DNA from: Phytoactinopolyspora limicola
GTDB taxonomy: Bacteria > Actinomycetota > Actinomycetes > Jiangellales > Jiangellaceae
Length of the DNA: 64,000 bases
Assembly: GCF_011320225.1 (NCBI RefSeq)
Contig: NZ_JAAOEN010000008.1
Span: 124,001 to 188,000 of the forward strand
Direction: 5' to 3'
Below are positions 42,329-50,389 of the stretch, one piece after another. Under the pieces are notes generated by a model. It was not told where the DNA came from. It made no database searches and saw only the letters and a list, made by a program, of their open reading frames with translations. A program made the translations under genes and the position numbers. How positions within the stretch are numbered: the first letter of the stretch is position 1; every line of letters starts with the position of its first letter.

Positions 42329-42843
42329 CCCCCCGTTGTGCACCTGATCTCCGTTTTGCCACCTGATCTTTTTGCTTGGGGCGATCAGGTGTACCAACGG
42401 CGGGTGTCGGCGCGGTGTGGTGCATCTGATCGCGTCCCGTGATGTGGACGCGCGGCGATCAGATGCACGATCGGCGCTTTGAGGGCGGGTTGTGCATCTG
42501 ATCGGCAGCAGGTGTCCGGTCAGCGATCGGTGGCGGGTCCGGCGAGCGGGGTCCGGCGAGTGGGTCGGTCATCGGGGGTCCGGCCGGGGATGTTGTGCTC
42601 GTGGTGTTGGTGCTGGTGCTGGGGTGGCTCGTCGTTGTTCGCGTATCGCGCGGTCGACACCGGGCGTGACGATCAGATGCATCAACTGACCGGCAGGCCG
42701 CGTTGACGCATCTGATCGCCGCGCGTCCGCATGGTGGAGGCGATCAGGTGCAGCACACCGTGCCGGGACGCGTCGTTGGTACACCTGATCGCCCCAGGGA
42801 AAGATCAGGTGACAAAACGGAGATCAGGTGCACGCGCGGGGGG
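42329..42843. mobile_element. Long inverted-repeat element B with twelve CTGATC motifs
   Basis: The same tip as element A (GTGCACCTGATCTCCGTTTT from 42338, complement ending at 42833) and the same plan. Arms of about 165 bases have six CTGATC/GATCAG motifs each. The offsets are 0, 19, 39, 82, 113 and 154 on the left and 0, 19, 37, 80, 110 and 151 on the right, in orientation + + - + - +. The sequence between motifs differs from element A, but the two arms of B still pair with each other. Local hairpins are also possible, such as GTGCATCTGATCGC with its complement. The centre (about 42504-42670) has no gene. Confidence 0.8.
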
Positions 42844-42902
42844 CGCTCGAGACCGGACACGCAGCATGGCCAACAGCCGGGTTGGCGGAGTGCCGGACAA
42901 GT

Positions 42903-43075
42903 GGCTCTTCGGACTTCAGCGGGGTTGTGGGTTCGTTGGACGTTCGTCATGTTGGGAAGCAACCGGCTTGGTGCGGTGAGTCCTCGTTCGATCGGCCCAG
43001 ATGCCGGTTTCCAGCGAGCGTTCAGCGCACCAAGCACCCCGCTGAGATCTGAAGAGCCGGACAAGTGCGCGGCAA
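42903..43075. repeat. Large imperfect palindrome beside element B
   Basis: GGCTCTTCGGACTTCAGCGG near 42902-42922 and its approximate complement CCGCTGAGATCTGAAGAGCC near 43041-43061 begin arms that pair with gaps for about 70 bases toward a centre near 42990. The same arm is preceded on one side and followed on the other by GGACAAGTG. It is a different sequence from elements A and B. No gene inside is convincing. Confidence 0.6.
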
Positions 43076-43100
43076 GAGGCGCCGCCCCGAACAAGAGCAA

Positions 43101-43124
43101 AGCCCCGGTCCGAAAACCGGGGCT
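43101..43124 (-). terminator. Terminator of the Gly-Cys-Val tRNA cluster
   Basis: A perfect 9-bp stem AGCCCCGGT/ACCGGGGCT with a 6-base loop. On the minus strand it is followed by TTTGCTC. It lies about 20 bases past the last tRNA. Confidence 0.8.
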
Positions 43125-43143
43125 AACCTGGCACCACGTGTGG

Positions 43144-43215
43144 TGGGCGATACTGGGATTGAACCAGTGACCTCTACCGTGTCAAGGTAGCGCTCTCCCA
43201 CTGAGCTAATCGCCC
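43144..43215 (-). tRNA. tRNA-Val (GAC)
   Basis: The cloverleaf starts GGGCGATTAGCTCAG, has the T-arm GGTTCAATCC and the acceptor end ATCGCCC. The anticodon GAC lies at 43183-43181. A CCA end is encoded (43143-43141). Last of three tRNAs in one transcript. Confidence 0.97.
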
Positions 43216-43247
43216 GCGTCGGGTGTGCCGACTGCTGGTGTGCAGCG

Positions 43248-43318
43248 AGGTGGAGACGGGATTTGAACCCGTGTAGACGGCTTTGCAGGCCGTTGCCTCG
43301 CCTCTCGGCCACTCCACC
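43248..43318 (-). tRNA. tRNA-Cys (GCA)
   Basis: Starts GGTGGAGTGGCCGAGAGGCG. The anticodon GCA is in CCTGCAAAG, with the T-arm GGGTTCAAATCCC and the discriminator U typical of tRNA-Cys. CCA is not encoded. Middle gene of the cluster. Confidence 0.97.
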
Positions 43319-43347
43319 GAGGTGAGGCCGACTTAGGCCTCGCTCCG

Positions 43348-43420
43348 AGCGGACGACGGGATTCGAACCCGCGACCCTCACCTTGGCAAGGTGATGCGCT
43401 ACCAGCTGCGCCACGTCCGC
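43348..43420 (-). tRNA. tRNA-Gly (GCC)
   Basis: Starts GCGGACGTGGCGCAGCTGG. The anticodon GCC is in CTTGCCAAG, with the T-arm GGGTTCGAATCCC and discriminator U. CCA is not encoded. First gene of the Gly-Cys-Val cluster. Confidence 0.97.
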
Positions 43421-43597
43421 ATGCCCTCCGGATCGACCGGTCGTGGCCGGTGATCCGGGGTGCGATAGAACATTAACGCATCCGAGCCACCGAGGCCAAA
43501 CGGGGTGCCGGCGGGGTGTCGGCGGCGAGCGGGCCGACCTGGCGGCACACATCCGGTGTGCGACGCAGCCGCCACGCGGGGTGTAGCGTCGCAAAGC

Positions 43598-44620
43598 GTG
43601 AGCGACGATGGCGCGCGGGCCTGGCCGGTCGCCCATGTGGGCGGGATGCTGGCCACCGAGCTCGAGGAGGTCTCCGACCGCTCTGAGGTGCTGGAGGGCA
43701 GCGGCCGTTGGGCCGTGGTCGTCACCTTCGAGGGTCGGGTCACGTGTGCGCGGTTCGGCCGTTGGGAGCGCAGGCCACTAGCGGGGTGGGCCGGTGAGCA
43801 CCCCTGGCGTGGGCCGCGGGCCGAGCAGTGGACGACGTCGATGGATCGCGCGGCGTACATGGCCGCCGTCGACGACGTCCGCGAGCGGATCGCTGCCGGA
43901 ACTGTCTACCAGGTGAACGTCTGCCGGGTTCTGCGGGCGGCGCTGCCGGAGGCGGGGGAGCCGGGGTTGGTGCCGCTGGCGGTACGGCTGGCCGAGCGGC
44001 ACGACGCACCCTTCGGGGGCCTGATCCAGGTGCCCGGAGCGCAGGTCGTGACGGCATCTCCAGAGCTGTTCCTGCGCCGTCGCGGCGGGGTGGTGTGGTC
44101 GTCTCCGATCAAAGGCACCGGCCGCACCGTCGACGATCTGACCGCGAAAGATGACGCCGAGAACATCATGATCGTCGACCTCGTGCGCAACGACCTCTCC
44201 CGGGCCAGCAAGACCGGCAGCATAGCCGTGGAGGGACTGCTGAGCGTCGAGAAACACCCTGGCCTGGTGCACCTGGTGTCCACGGTCAAAGGTGAGCTGG
44301 CTCCTGGGGTGGGGTGGCCCGAGCTGCTGGAGGCGACGTTCCCGCCCGGGTCGGTCAGTGGGGCGCCCAAGTCGAGTGCACTACAGGCGATCGCCGACCT
44401 CGAACCGGTGCCACGCGGTCCGTACTGCGGCGCGATCGGATGGGTCGACGCAGACACCGGCGACGGTGAGCTCGCCGTCGGGATCCGCACGTTCTGGGCA
44501 GAGGACGGTGCGTTGAAGTTCGGCACCGGGGCCGGGATCACATGGGGATCCGACGCCGCGCGGGAGTGGGCCGAGACGGAACTCAAGGCCGAACGTCTCG
44601 TAGGCTTGGCCACGTGTTGA
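43598..44620 (+). CDS. pabB: Aminodeoxychorismate synthase component I
   Basis: 340 residues from GTG 43598. The chorismate-binding core is clear: AAVDDVRERIAAGTVYQVNV, SPELFLRRRGGVVWSSPIKG, IMIVDLVRNDLSR, FPPGSVSGAPK and GPYCGAIGWVD. It lacks most of the N-terminal half of long PabB/TrpE proteins, as in other compact PabB forms. The adjacent pabC overlaps by 7 bases, which makes folate (p-aminobenzoate) synthesis more likely than tryptophan or salicylate synthesis. A glutaminase PabA is not in the window. The frame is open upstream but without family similarity. Confidence 0.88.
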   Translation: MSDDGARAWPVAHVGGMLATELEEVSDRSEVLEGSGRWAVVVTFEGRVTCARFGRWERRPLAGWAGEHPWRGPRAEQWTTSMDRAAYMAAVDDVRERIAAGTVYQVNVCRVLRAALPEAGEPGLVPLAVRLAERHDAPFGGLIQVPGAQVVTASPELFLRRRGGVVWSSPIKGTGRTVDDLTAKDDAENIMIVDLVRNDLSRASKTGSIAVEGLLSVEKHPGLVHLVSTVKGELAPGVGWPELLEATFPPGSVSGAPKSSALQAIADLEPVPRGPYCGAIGWVDADTGDGELAVGIRTFWAEDGALKFGTGAGITWGSDAAREWAETELKAERLVGLATC

Positions 44621-45447
44621 TCTGGGTGAACGGTGACCTCAAACCAGCGGCCGACGCGACAGTGAACGCGCTCGACCACGGCCTGACCGTCGGTGACGGC
44701 GTGTTCGAGACGGCGAAGGTGGTGAACGGCGTGCCGTTTGCCCTGGAACGACATCTCGAACGGCTCGAACGATCCGCCACCGGCCTGGGCCTGCCCGCGC
44801 CGGACCGGGCAGCCGTGCGTGCCGCGTGTCAGGAGGTGCTGGATCAGTTCGGACGTCCGCCGCTGGGCCGCATCCGCATCACCTACACCGGCGGCGTCGG
44901 TCCGTTGGGCTCCGCCCGCGGCGACGCCGGCCCTACCCTGATGGTGGCCTGCACCGTCGTCGAGCCGTATCCGTCGACCACCAGCATCGCGGTGGTGCCG
45001 TGGCCGCGTAACGAGCGTGGCGCGACAGCCGGGTTGAAGAGCACGTCGTACGCCGAGAACGTGATCGCGTTGGAGCGTGCACACGAACTCGGTGCAGGGG
45101 AGGCGATCGTCGCCGACACCCAGGGCCGACTCTGTGAAGGCACCGGCAGCAACATCTTCGTCGTCGTCGATGGTCGTCTGGTGACGCCGTCGCTGGCCAC
45201 CGGTTGCCTGGCCGGCATCACCCGCGCGCTTGTACTGGAATGGACGCAGGCCGAGGAAGTCGACCTACCGGTTGAGGTGCTGCGCACCGCCGACGAGATC
45301 TTCCTCACCTCGTCGGTCCGGGACATCCAACCCGTGTCGGCCGTGATCGACGACGCCGGGCGGCGTGAGTTGGCGGCACCAGGTCCGGTCACGAAGGCGG
45401 CACTGGATGCTTTCCAACGACGTGAAGTGGTGACGCCGGAGCCGTAG
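44614..45447 (+). CDS. pabC: Aminodeoxychorismate lyase / class IV aminotransferase
   Basis: 277 residues from GTG 44614. ALDHGLTVGDGVFET and ALERHLERLERSA are class IV aminotransferase motifs, and LKSTSYAENVIALERA contains the PLP lysine. EGTGSNIFVVVDGRLVTPSL follows. PabC releases pyruvate from aminodeoxychorismate to give p-aminobenzoate; D-amino acid and branched-chain aminotransferases share the fold. The 7-base overlap with pabB decides in favour of PabC. Confidence 0.87.
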   Translation: MLIWVNGDLKPAADATVNALDHGLTVGDGVFETAKVVNGVPFALERHLERLERSATGLGLPAPDRAAVRAACQEVLDQFGRPPLGRIRITYTGGVGPLGSARGDAGPTLMVACTVVEPYPSTTSIAVVPWPRNERGATAGLKSTSYAENVIALERAHELGAGEAIVADTQGRLCEGTGSNIFVVVDGRLVTPSLATGCLAGITRALVLEWTQAEEVDLPVEVLRTADEIFLTSSVRDIQPVSAVIDDAGRRELAAPGPVTKAALDAFQRREVVTPEP

Positions 45448-45467
45448 CGGCGGGGGTGGAACTGGAC

Positions 45468-46022
45468 TCACCCGGCGGCGCGGCGACGCTCGCGATAGGC
45501 GGCCACATGAAGACGATTGCCGCAGGTGCGGCTGTCACAGTACCGCTTCGACCGGTTGCGGGACAGATCCACGAGGACCCGCCGACAATCCGGCGCTGCG
45601 CAGGTCTGTAGCCGTTCATGCTCTCCGGCGACCACGACGAACGCCAGCGCCATGCCCCCGTCGGTCAGCAAGTGTTCGGCCAGCGCGGCACCGGGGGCGA
45701 AGTAATGCATGTGCCAGTCATAGCCGTCGTGGTTGGTCAGGCGAGGACACAACCGGGTGGTAGCGAGCAACTCGTTGACGAGAGCCGAGGCATGTTCGGT
45801 GTCCTCGGCGAGAAAAATCTCCCGGAATCTGGGGCGAAGCGCCCGGACATGCTCAAGGTCGGCGTCGGTGAGGGGGCCGACGTCGCTGATCACATGGTCG
45901 GCGACGAAACCTTGCAGCGCTTCGACATCGGGGAGCAGCTCCTGGTCAGCGCCTTCAGGGGCGGTGTTGACCAGGTCGACCACCATGCCGAGCGCGTGTT
46001 GTACGTCGTGGCTGAAAGTCAC
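45468..46022 (-). CDS. CGNR zinc-finger protein (ABATE domain)
   Basis: 184 residues. The N-terminal ABATE-like helical domain contains VVDLVNTAPEG. The C-terminal CGNR finger is C-x4-C type: CAAPDCRRVLVDLSRNRSKR then YCDSRTCGNRLHVAAYRERR, here with CGNR itself visible. Such proteins are taken as stress-linked DNA-binding regulators, but targets are unknown. Single gene between pabC and the SsgA-like gene. Confidence 0.88.
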   Translation of the reverse strand: MTFSHDVQHALGMVVDLVNTAPEGADQELLPDVEALQGFVADHVISDVGPLTDADLEHVRALRPRFREIFLAEDTEHASALVNELLATTRLCPRLTNHDGYDWHMHYFAPGAALAEHLLTDGGMALAFVVVAGEHERLQTCAAPDCRRVLVDLSRNRSKRYCDSRTCGNRLHVAAYRERRRAAG

Positions 46023-46127
46023 GGCCTACCTCATCGAGGACGGTTATCGGGTGGGCCGACGTTAGACCGCACCCGCCGTTGCGCACAACAGCCAGTCCGA
46101 AAACAGTCAGCAACAACGATTCTTCCC

Positions 46128-46547
46128 TCATGCCCCGTTCAACAACGAGTCGAGAGCCAGATCGATGTCGAGGTGTGACGACTCCGTGCCTGGAGGCACC
46201 AGCTGCCAGGTGCGGGTGACGAACTCCTCGACCTGCCGGGCCGGGGCAAGGATGTGTGCGTCGCCGTCCGGTGAGCTCAGCCGAATCTGGACACACGGCA
46301 TCCCGTCGTCGTCCTCGACCGGCCCGATCGACACGTCACCGAGCCCGGTCTTCCGGTCCAAGCCGTCGACCAGCAGGTCACGCGAGAAGACCCAGCGGAC
46401 GGGGGACTCCGAGGTCGTGTCGAAGTTGACCGTCACCGCAAGTGGGTCGTGCGGAGAGTAGTGAAACTCTGCGGGCAGGGGACGAGCGCCGGTCGGGCCA
46501 CTCAGCAGCCGCAGGGTCATCGGGTGGGAGACCATCGAGCGTTCCAT
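46128..46547 (-). CDS. SsgA-like sporulation/cell-division regulator
   Basis: 139 residues from ATG 46547, the size of SsgA-like proteins (SALPs). AEFHYSPHDPLAVTVNFDT, WVFSRDLLVDGLDRKTGLGD and IRLSSPDGDAHILAPARQVE align with the family core. In Streptomyces these proteins guide septum and spore-wall placement, and they are restricted to morphologically complex actinomycetes. The frame is open to 46595 and a further Met lies at 46535, so the start is uncertain. Tyr/Trp hallmarks of SsgB are partly conserved; the subclass is not assigned. Confidence 0.87.
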   Translation of the reverse strand: MERSMVSHPMTLRLLSGPTGARPLPAEFHYSPHDPLAVTVNFDTTSESPVRWVFSRDLLVDGLDRKTGLGDVSIGPVEDDDGMPCVQIRLSSPDGDAHILAPARQVEEFVTRTWQLVPPGTESSHLDIDLALDSLLNGA

Positions 46548-46704
46548 GCCCGATAAGACGGAGCGGCAACCCTTTTCTGACGCATCCAAGGTCACGATTT
46601 CGTCACTGTGGCGCAGGTCACGTCTGGTGCGGACATGGCGCCGATCAGTTGGGGTGTCAGTTCGATCCGGGTACCCGGCGTGAGGTATGGTTCTGTTCGC
46701 ACCC

Positions 46705-46776
46705 GGGCGATTAGCTCAGCGGGAGAGCGCTTCGTTCACACCGAAGAGGTCACTGGTTCGATCCCAGTATCGCCCA
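46705..46776 (+). tRNA. tRNA-Val (CAC), probable integration site
   Basis: Starts GGGCGATTAGCTCAGCGGG. The anticodon loop is TTCACAC (anticodon CAC), with the T-arm GGTTCGATCC and acceptor ATCGCCC; CCA is encoded to 46779. An antisense integrase remnant starts immediately after and reads into the tRNA, which marks this gene as the attachment site of a former element. Confidence 0.97.
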
Positions 46777-47180
46777 CCACACATTTCGGCAGTGTCAGAG
46801 CCGGTTCCGGCGTTCTGTTGCGGGAGCCGGGACCCAGGATTGGGAGAGTATTGGGAGACGATCTTGTTCGTCTCTTCCAGTGCTAGCTGCGGGCTTTGAG
46901 TAGTTCGTCGAGCACGGCGACGGTGGGGGTGCGGGTGCATGGCTGCTCGCGTCTGAAGCGCCTCGGCCCAGTGGTCCGTCAGACTGTGTACGAGTTCTTC
47001 TCGCATGGCCGGGGTCACGTGGCTGTAGCGGGCGCCGATGCCGCCGAGTTCGTGTCCGAGACGCTCATGTGACAAAACCTCAGGTGTGCGGATTTCGGCC
47101 ATGAGGGTTTTGTGGGAATGCCGCAGGCCATGGGGTGTCAGGCCGTTCGCGATCGGTGCCCAGCAGGCGTTGGCCCGTTG
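46716..47180 (-). pseudogene. Tyrosine integrase, C-terminal remnant at tRNA-Val
   Basis: RANACWAPIANGLTPHGLRH (from about 47177), then SHKTLMAEIRTPEVLSHERL and GHELGGIGARYSHVTPAMRE make up the C-terminal catalytic part: HxLRH box, second His and the nucleophile Tyr (ARYSHV, about 47057). The core and DNA-binding N-terminus are missing. The frame upstream runs into unrelated sequence and then the IS left end at 47410. The tail (YWDRTSDLFGVNEALSR) is translated from the antisense of tRNA-Val, and the stop at 46716 lies inside the tRNA. Confidence 0.85.
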
Positions 47181-47445
47181 CTGGTTTTCACGGCCACGGA
47201 GCACTGAACCTGGCCAGGGCGTGGCTGAGAGTGAGACTGGTCGTGGTGGGAGGCGTTTGCCTCGTGATGGGAACCAGCCGCTGACGGCTGGGTCGAAGAT
47301 CCAGTCTGAGAACGAGGAACGCCGCCCATGGGCGCTGGGTAGTCCGTGGAACAGGTAGTTGGAGCCATGACAGACACAGCGCTGTGGCGTCGTCTGAACC
47401 GCCTCGGCGTGTCCGGAGACTCCGTTCCTTGGGAAGGATGGAGTC

Positions 47446-47763
47446 ATGGCAGGGAGTACGTCGAAGAGGTACCCGGCTGAGCTGCGTGAGCGGGCGGTCC
47501 GGATGGTCGCTGAGATCCGGGCGGATCATGAGTCGGGTTGGGCGGCGAGGGGCAAGGTCGCCGAGTTGCTCGGGATCGGGACGCCGGAGACGGTGCGTAC
47601 GTGGTGCCGCCAGGCCGAGGTCGATGCCGGCAAGCGGCCGGGTGTCACCACCGAAGAGTCGGCGGAGCTGAAGCGCGAGAACGCCGAGTTCAAGCGCGCC
47701 AACGCGATTCTGAAGAGCGCGTCGGTCTTTTTTGCGGCCGAGCTCGACCGGCCACAGCGTTGA
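47446..47763 (+). CDS. IS3-family transposase OrfA
   Basis: 105 residues. The N-terminal HTH (YPAELRERAVRMVAEIRAD, ELLGIGTPETVRTWCRQAEV) is followed by a leucine-zipper-like coil (ELKRENAEFKRANAILKSAS). The end KSASVFFAAELDRPQR contains the TTTTTT run at about 47727-47732, where a -1 slip would join it to the OrfB frame. It binds the IS ends and forms the fusion transposase with OrfB. Confidence 0.93.
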   Translation: MAGSTSKRYPAELRERAVRMVAEIRADHESGWAARGKVAELLGIGTPETVRTWCRQAEVDAGKRPGVTTEESAELKRENAEFKRANAILKSASVFFAAELDRPQR

Positions 47764-48668
47764 TCGTGCGCTACATCGACGAGCACGTCGGTGTCCGCGA
47801 CGGCGATGGTCTGCGGTGGGGTGTCGAGTCGATCTGCGCGCAGCTCACCGAGCTGGGCTGCAAGATCGCCCCCGCGACCTACTACGAGCACCGCTCCCGC
47901 AAGCCGACGGCCCGAGAGCAACGGGACGGGGAGCTGAAGCCGAAGATCGCCGCGGTGCATGCAGCGAACTACGGCGTCTATGGCGCCCGGAAGGTCTGGC
48001 TGACCCTGAACCGGGCGCGACCGGTGGACACGCCGCCGATCGCGCGGTGCACCGTGGAGCGGCTTATGAGCGAACTCGGGCTGGCCGGCGCGGTGCGTGG
48101 GAAAGTAAAGCGCACCACGATCAGCGACCCGAGAGCGCCGAAGCCGCACGACCTGGTCGAGCGCAACTTCGCACCGCTAGCACCCGACCGCTTGTGGGAG
48201 GCCGACTTCACCTACTGCTCGACGTGGTCGGGCTGGTGCTACACGGCGTTCGTGATCGACGCCTACGCCCGGCGGATCCTGGGCTGGTCGGTGGCGACCA
48301 CGATGACTAGCCAGCTCGTCCTAGATGGGGTCGAGCAGGCGATCTGGACCCGGCATCGCGAGGGCAAGGACCTGGCCGGCCTGACCGCGCATCACGACCA
48401 CGGCAGCCAGTACCTGTCCGTGGCCTACTCCGAGCGACTCGATGATGCCGGGATCAAGCCCTCGACCGGGGCGGTCGGGTCGTCGTATGGCAACGCCCTG
48501 GCCGAGTCGGTGATCGGCCTGTACAAGACCGAACTGGTCAAGCCGCGACGGCCGTGGAAGGGCTTCGAGGACCTCGAGGTCGCCACCGCCGAGTGGGTCG
48601 ACTGATACAACCACCGCCGGCCCTTCGAGTACTGCAACGACCTCACACCCGTCGGAGTCTCAAACTAG
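47733..48668 (+). pseudogene. IS3-family transposase OrfB, interrupted by TGA
   Basis: The rve integrase domain is complete up to the third acidic residue. The DDE set is visible in LWEADFTYCSTWSGWCYTAF (first Asp), TAHHDHGSQYLS (second Asp) and YGNALAESVIGLYKTEL (Glu). The HTH_21 segment is AANYGVYGARKVWLTL. At 48603-48605 a TGA replaces the Trp codon expected in the EWVDWYNHRRP-type end. The remaining 20 codons (YNHRRPFEYCNDLTPVG) continue in frame to TAG 48666. There is no own start near the frame entry, so expression needs the frameshift from OrfA. Confidence 0.88.
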
Positions 48669-48682
48669 AAAGTCTCCGGACA

Positions 48683-48857
48683 TGCCGGGGCGGTTCACTC
48701 GGCCCCTGATGCAGCGAAGTGTGACTGACGAGTCAGGATTTCCTCACGCACAGACATAAGGTGCGCCCGGCCCGCACATGAGGCTAGATGGCTGTCCAAG
48801 AGTCCCGATCCGGCGCGTTCTCATGTTCGTGACCCCGGAATGGCCCGGAGCTCCAGT
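48683..48857. other. Unassigned island sequence right of the IS
   Basis: 175 bases directly after the IS end with no convincing gene, repeat or hairpin. It is lower in GC than the core genes, as is the sequence up to 49.7 kb. Confidence 0.5.
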
Positions 48858-48965
48858 TCAGCTCCGGTCTTCTTTGGTCATCCATTCGATCCGTCGCTCC
48901 GGATCGTTTTTCACGTCGTTGGTCCAATAGATTGGAATACTGTCCCAACTCTCGGAAGTCTCCAT
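48858..48965 (-). CDS. Small hypothetical protein, possible immunity remnant
   Basis: 35 residues from ATG 48965, starting METSESWDSIPIYWTND and ending RRIEWMTKEDRS. The frame stays open upstream of the Met without a clear start, so this may be the tail of a longer lost protein. Its acidic, Trp-rich make-up and its position after the RHS toxin and a first immunity-like gene fit an immunity protein fragment. No ribosome binding site is seen. Weak call. Confidence 0.3.
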   Translation of the reverse strand: METSESWDSIPIYWTNDVKNDPERRIEWMTKEDRS

Positions 48966-49130
48966 GAGTGTGGCTCTATTTGAGTCGCTGATGCGGCGCG
49001 CGGCGCGGAGTCAAATCCGCCGCCAATTTTGTTTTTCTAGTTCGGTTCTGGTTTCACTTGCCGAGTGCTCTGTGAATTGATGTAGCCATTCCCGAAAATC
49101 TCAGGCTAGATCTGGCTCGAGATACTCGCC

Positions 49131-49400
49131 TCATGTCAGCACAATGGGCACGGTGATTTGCTCAACCAAAGGCTTAAATGCTGACCACCCACCGTCATCA
49201 ACCATGACCAAGACTATCGCCTCATTGATGTGTTCATCTACATCCACAGCCTCTATGACCACAGAATAGACAGTTCCAGATGGTGCGACGACCTCCCGCC
49301 GCTCCTCTTCTTCCAGTAGCGCGCCAATCTTGACGGGAGGCCATGTGAGCAAGTCTTGCGCCACCTCTTCCGCGATCCTCCTAGCTTCAACTTTGTCCAT
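49131..49400 (-). CDS. Small acidic protein, probable immunity protein for the RHS toxin
   Basis: 89 residues from ATG 49400, with AGGTGG 5 bases upstream. It starts MDKVEARRIAEEVAQDLLTW and then has alternating beta-strand segments (VYSVVIEAVDVDEHINEAIV, LVMVDDGGWSAF). I do not recognise the family. The gene lies 20 bases downstream of the RHS C-terminal toxin on the same strand, the normal place for its immunity gene, and its acidic nature suits a very basic toxin. Function inferred from position. Confidence 0.55.
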   Translation of the reverse strand: MDKVEARRIAEEVAQDLLTWPPVKIGALLEEEERREVVAPSGTVYSVVIEAVDVDEHINEAIVLVMVDDGGWSAFKPLVEQITVPIVLT

Positions 49401-49420
49401 TTTCCACCTGTCCAGTGACT

Positions 49421-50298
49421 CTATTTCCGCAGAGGAATTCGGAACACCCATGACTTGCCTTTAATGCCACGTCGCCACTTGTTGAACTGAAGATGTTTCC
49501 TGTTTCCAAGGCGTTTAAAGCCGTGATGTTTTCTGTCGTACGCGGCCTTCCATCCATGCGTCCTTCCTTGATATTTTAATCCATATTCTCTTCCGGGCTT
49601 ATGTACCTTGCTGAACTTATTCTTGGCATGCCCAATTTTGCGAGCAGCTGATTTCCCACCATTGTACCCTCCGCGCATTACTGCACGTGCACCTTTAGCT
49701 ATGTTTCTGCAGAAGCGGATGCAGCCCGTGACGGTAGGTACGAACCAAGCTTTGCCGTCGAGGTCGTATTTGTTGATGGGGTCGGGTGGGTAGGTGTAGG
49801 GGTTGTCGTTTCCGCCGGTGATGGGGTCGAGGGTGAGGAAGCGGCCGGTGGTGGGTTGTGGAGGCGGACGCCCATGAGGATGAGGCCGCCGAGCTTGTCG
49901 GCGGAGCGTTGTTTGGCGCCGAACCATCCGTACCGAGCAGGCTCGCCGCTGGTGGTGCGGGGTTGGCCGCATTCGGTGTGTTCGGTGTAGGTGTTGAGCC
50001 AGTCCGCGCCGGTGGTGTTGGGCATGGGGGCTGTGATGTCGCCGTGCAGGTTCGCGAGTTGCACCGCGGTCGTACCGTCGCTGTGCTGGATGACACCCAG
50101 GTCACCGATCGGCGTGACGACATGACGGGTCCAGGTCTCATCCCAGATGCCCGGCTCCGGGTCGGGGAGTTGCTCGGCGATCCAGGCTGGATTGTCGCTG
50201 TCGGCGAGCAAGACTCTACAACGGCTGTCACATGGAGCACTGGCGTAAAGATTGCTGGAGCAATTGGGGCCGACCTTACTTCCGGGAGTGGCTACACT
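49421..50298 (-). pseudogene. Orphan RHS C-terminal fragment with basic toxin domain, frameshifted
   Basis: The upstream frame (50298 to about 49855) has the RHS core: LPDPEPGIWDETWTRHVVTP, LGVIQHSDGTTAVQLANLHG, YGWFGAKQRSADKLGGLILM. One base is missing at about 49848-49858, within GVRLHNP. The next frame then continues TTGRFLTLDPITGGNDNPYT and YPPDPINKYDLDG, the end of the RHS core. After that comes a tip of about 110 residues rich in Lys, Arg and His (GREYGLKYQGRTHGWKAAYD, KHHGFKRLGNRKH). I cannot name the toxin family. No start is present (a stop lies at 50299-50301), so this is a displaced C-terminal cassette, not a full RHS gene. Confidence 0.8.
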
Positions 50299-50389
50299 TC
50301 AACTGTGATGTTGCGTTTCGATTTTAAGGAAAAGCGCAGATTGTGTGGCACACACGCAAAGCCTGGTTCGGGAGCTGTGAGGAGGCTCG

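Larger units (their letters stand above)
47410..48682 (+). mobile_element. IS3-family insertion sequence
   Basis: 1,273 bp bounded by perfect 12-bp inverted repeats TGTCCGGAGACT (47410-47421) and AGTCTCCGGACA (48671-48682). It carries orfA and a frameshifted orfB as in IS3 elements. No short target duplication is seen at the borders (GCG on the left, TGC on the right). It sits beside the truncated integrase and has probably helped to break the island. OrfB has an in-frame TGA, so this copy is probably unable to move by itself. Confidence 0.93.

Noticed and set aside
47407-48685. Target-site duplication of the IS
   Set aside because: Flanks GCG and TGC do not match; no 3-5 bp duplication is visible.
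49840-49860. Programmed frameshift in the RHS gene
   Set aside because: There is no slippery run and the gene also lacks a start, so decay is simpler.
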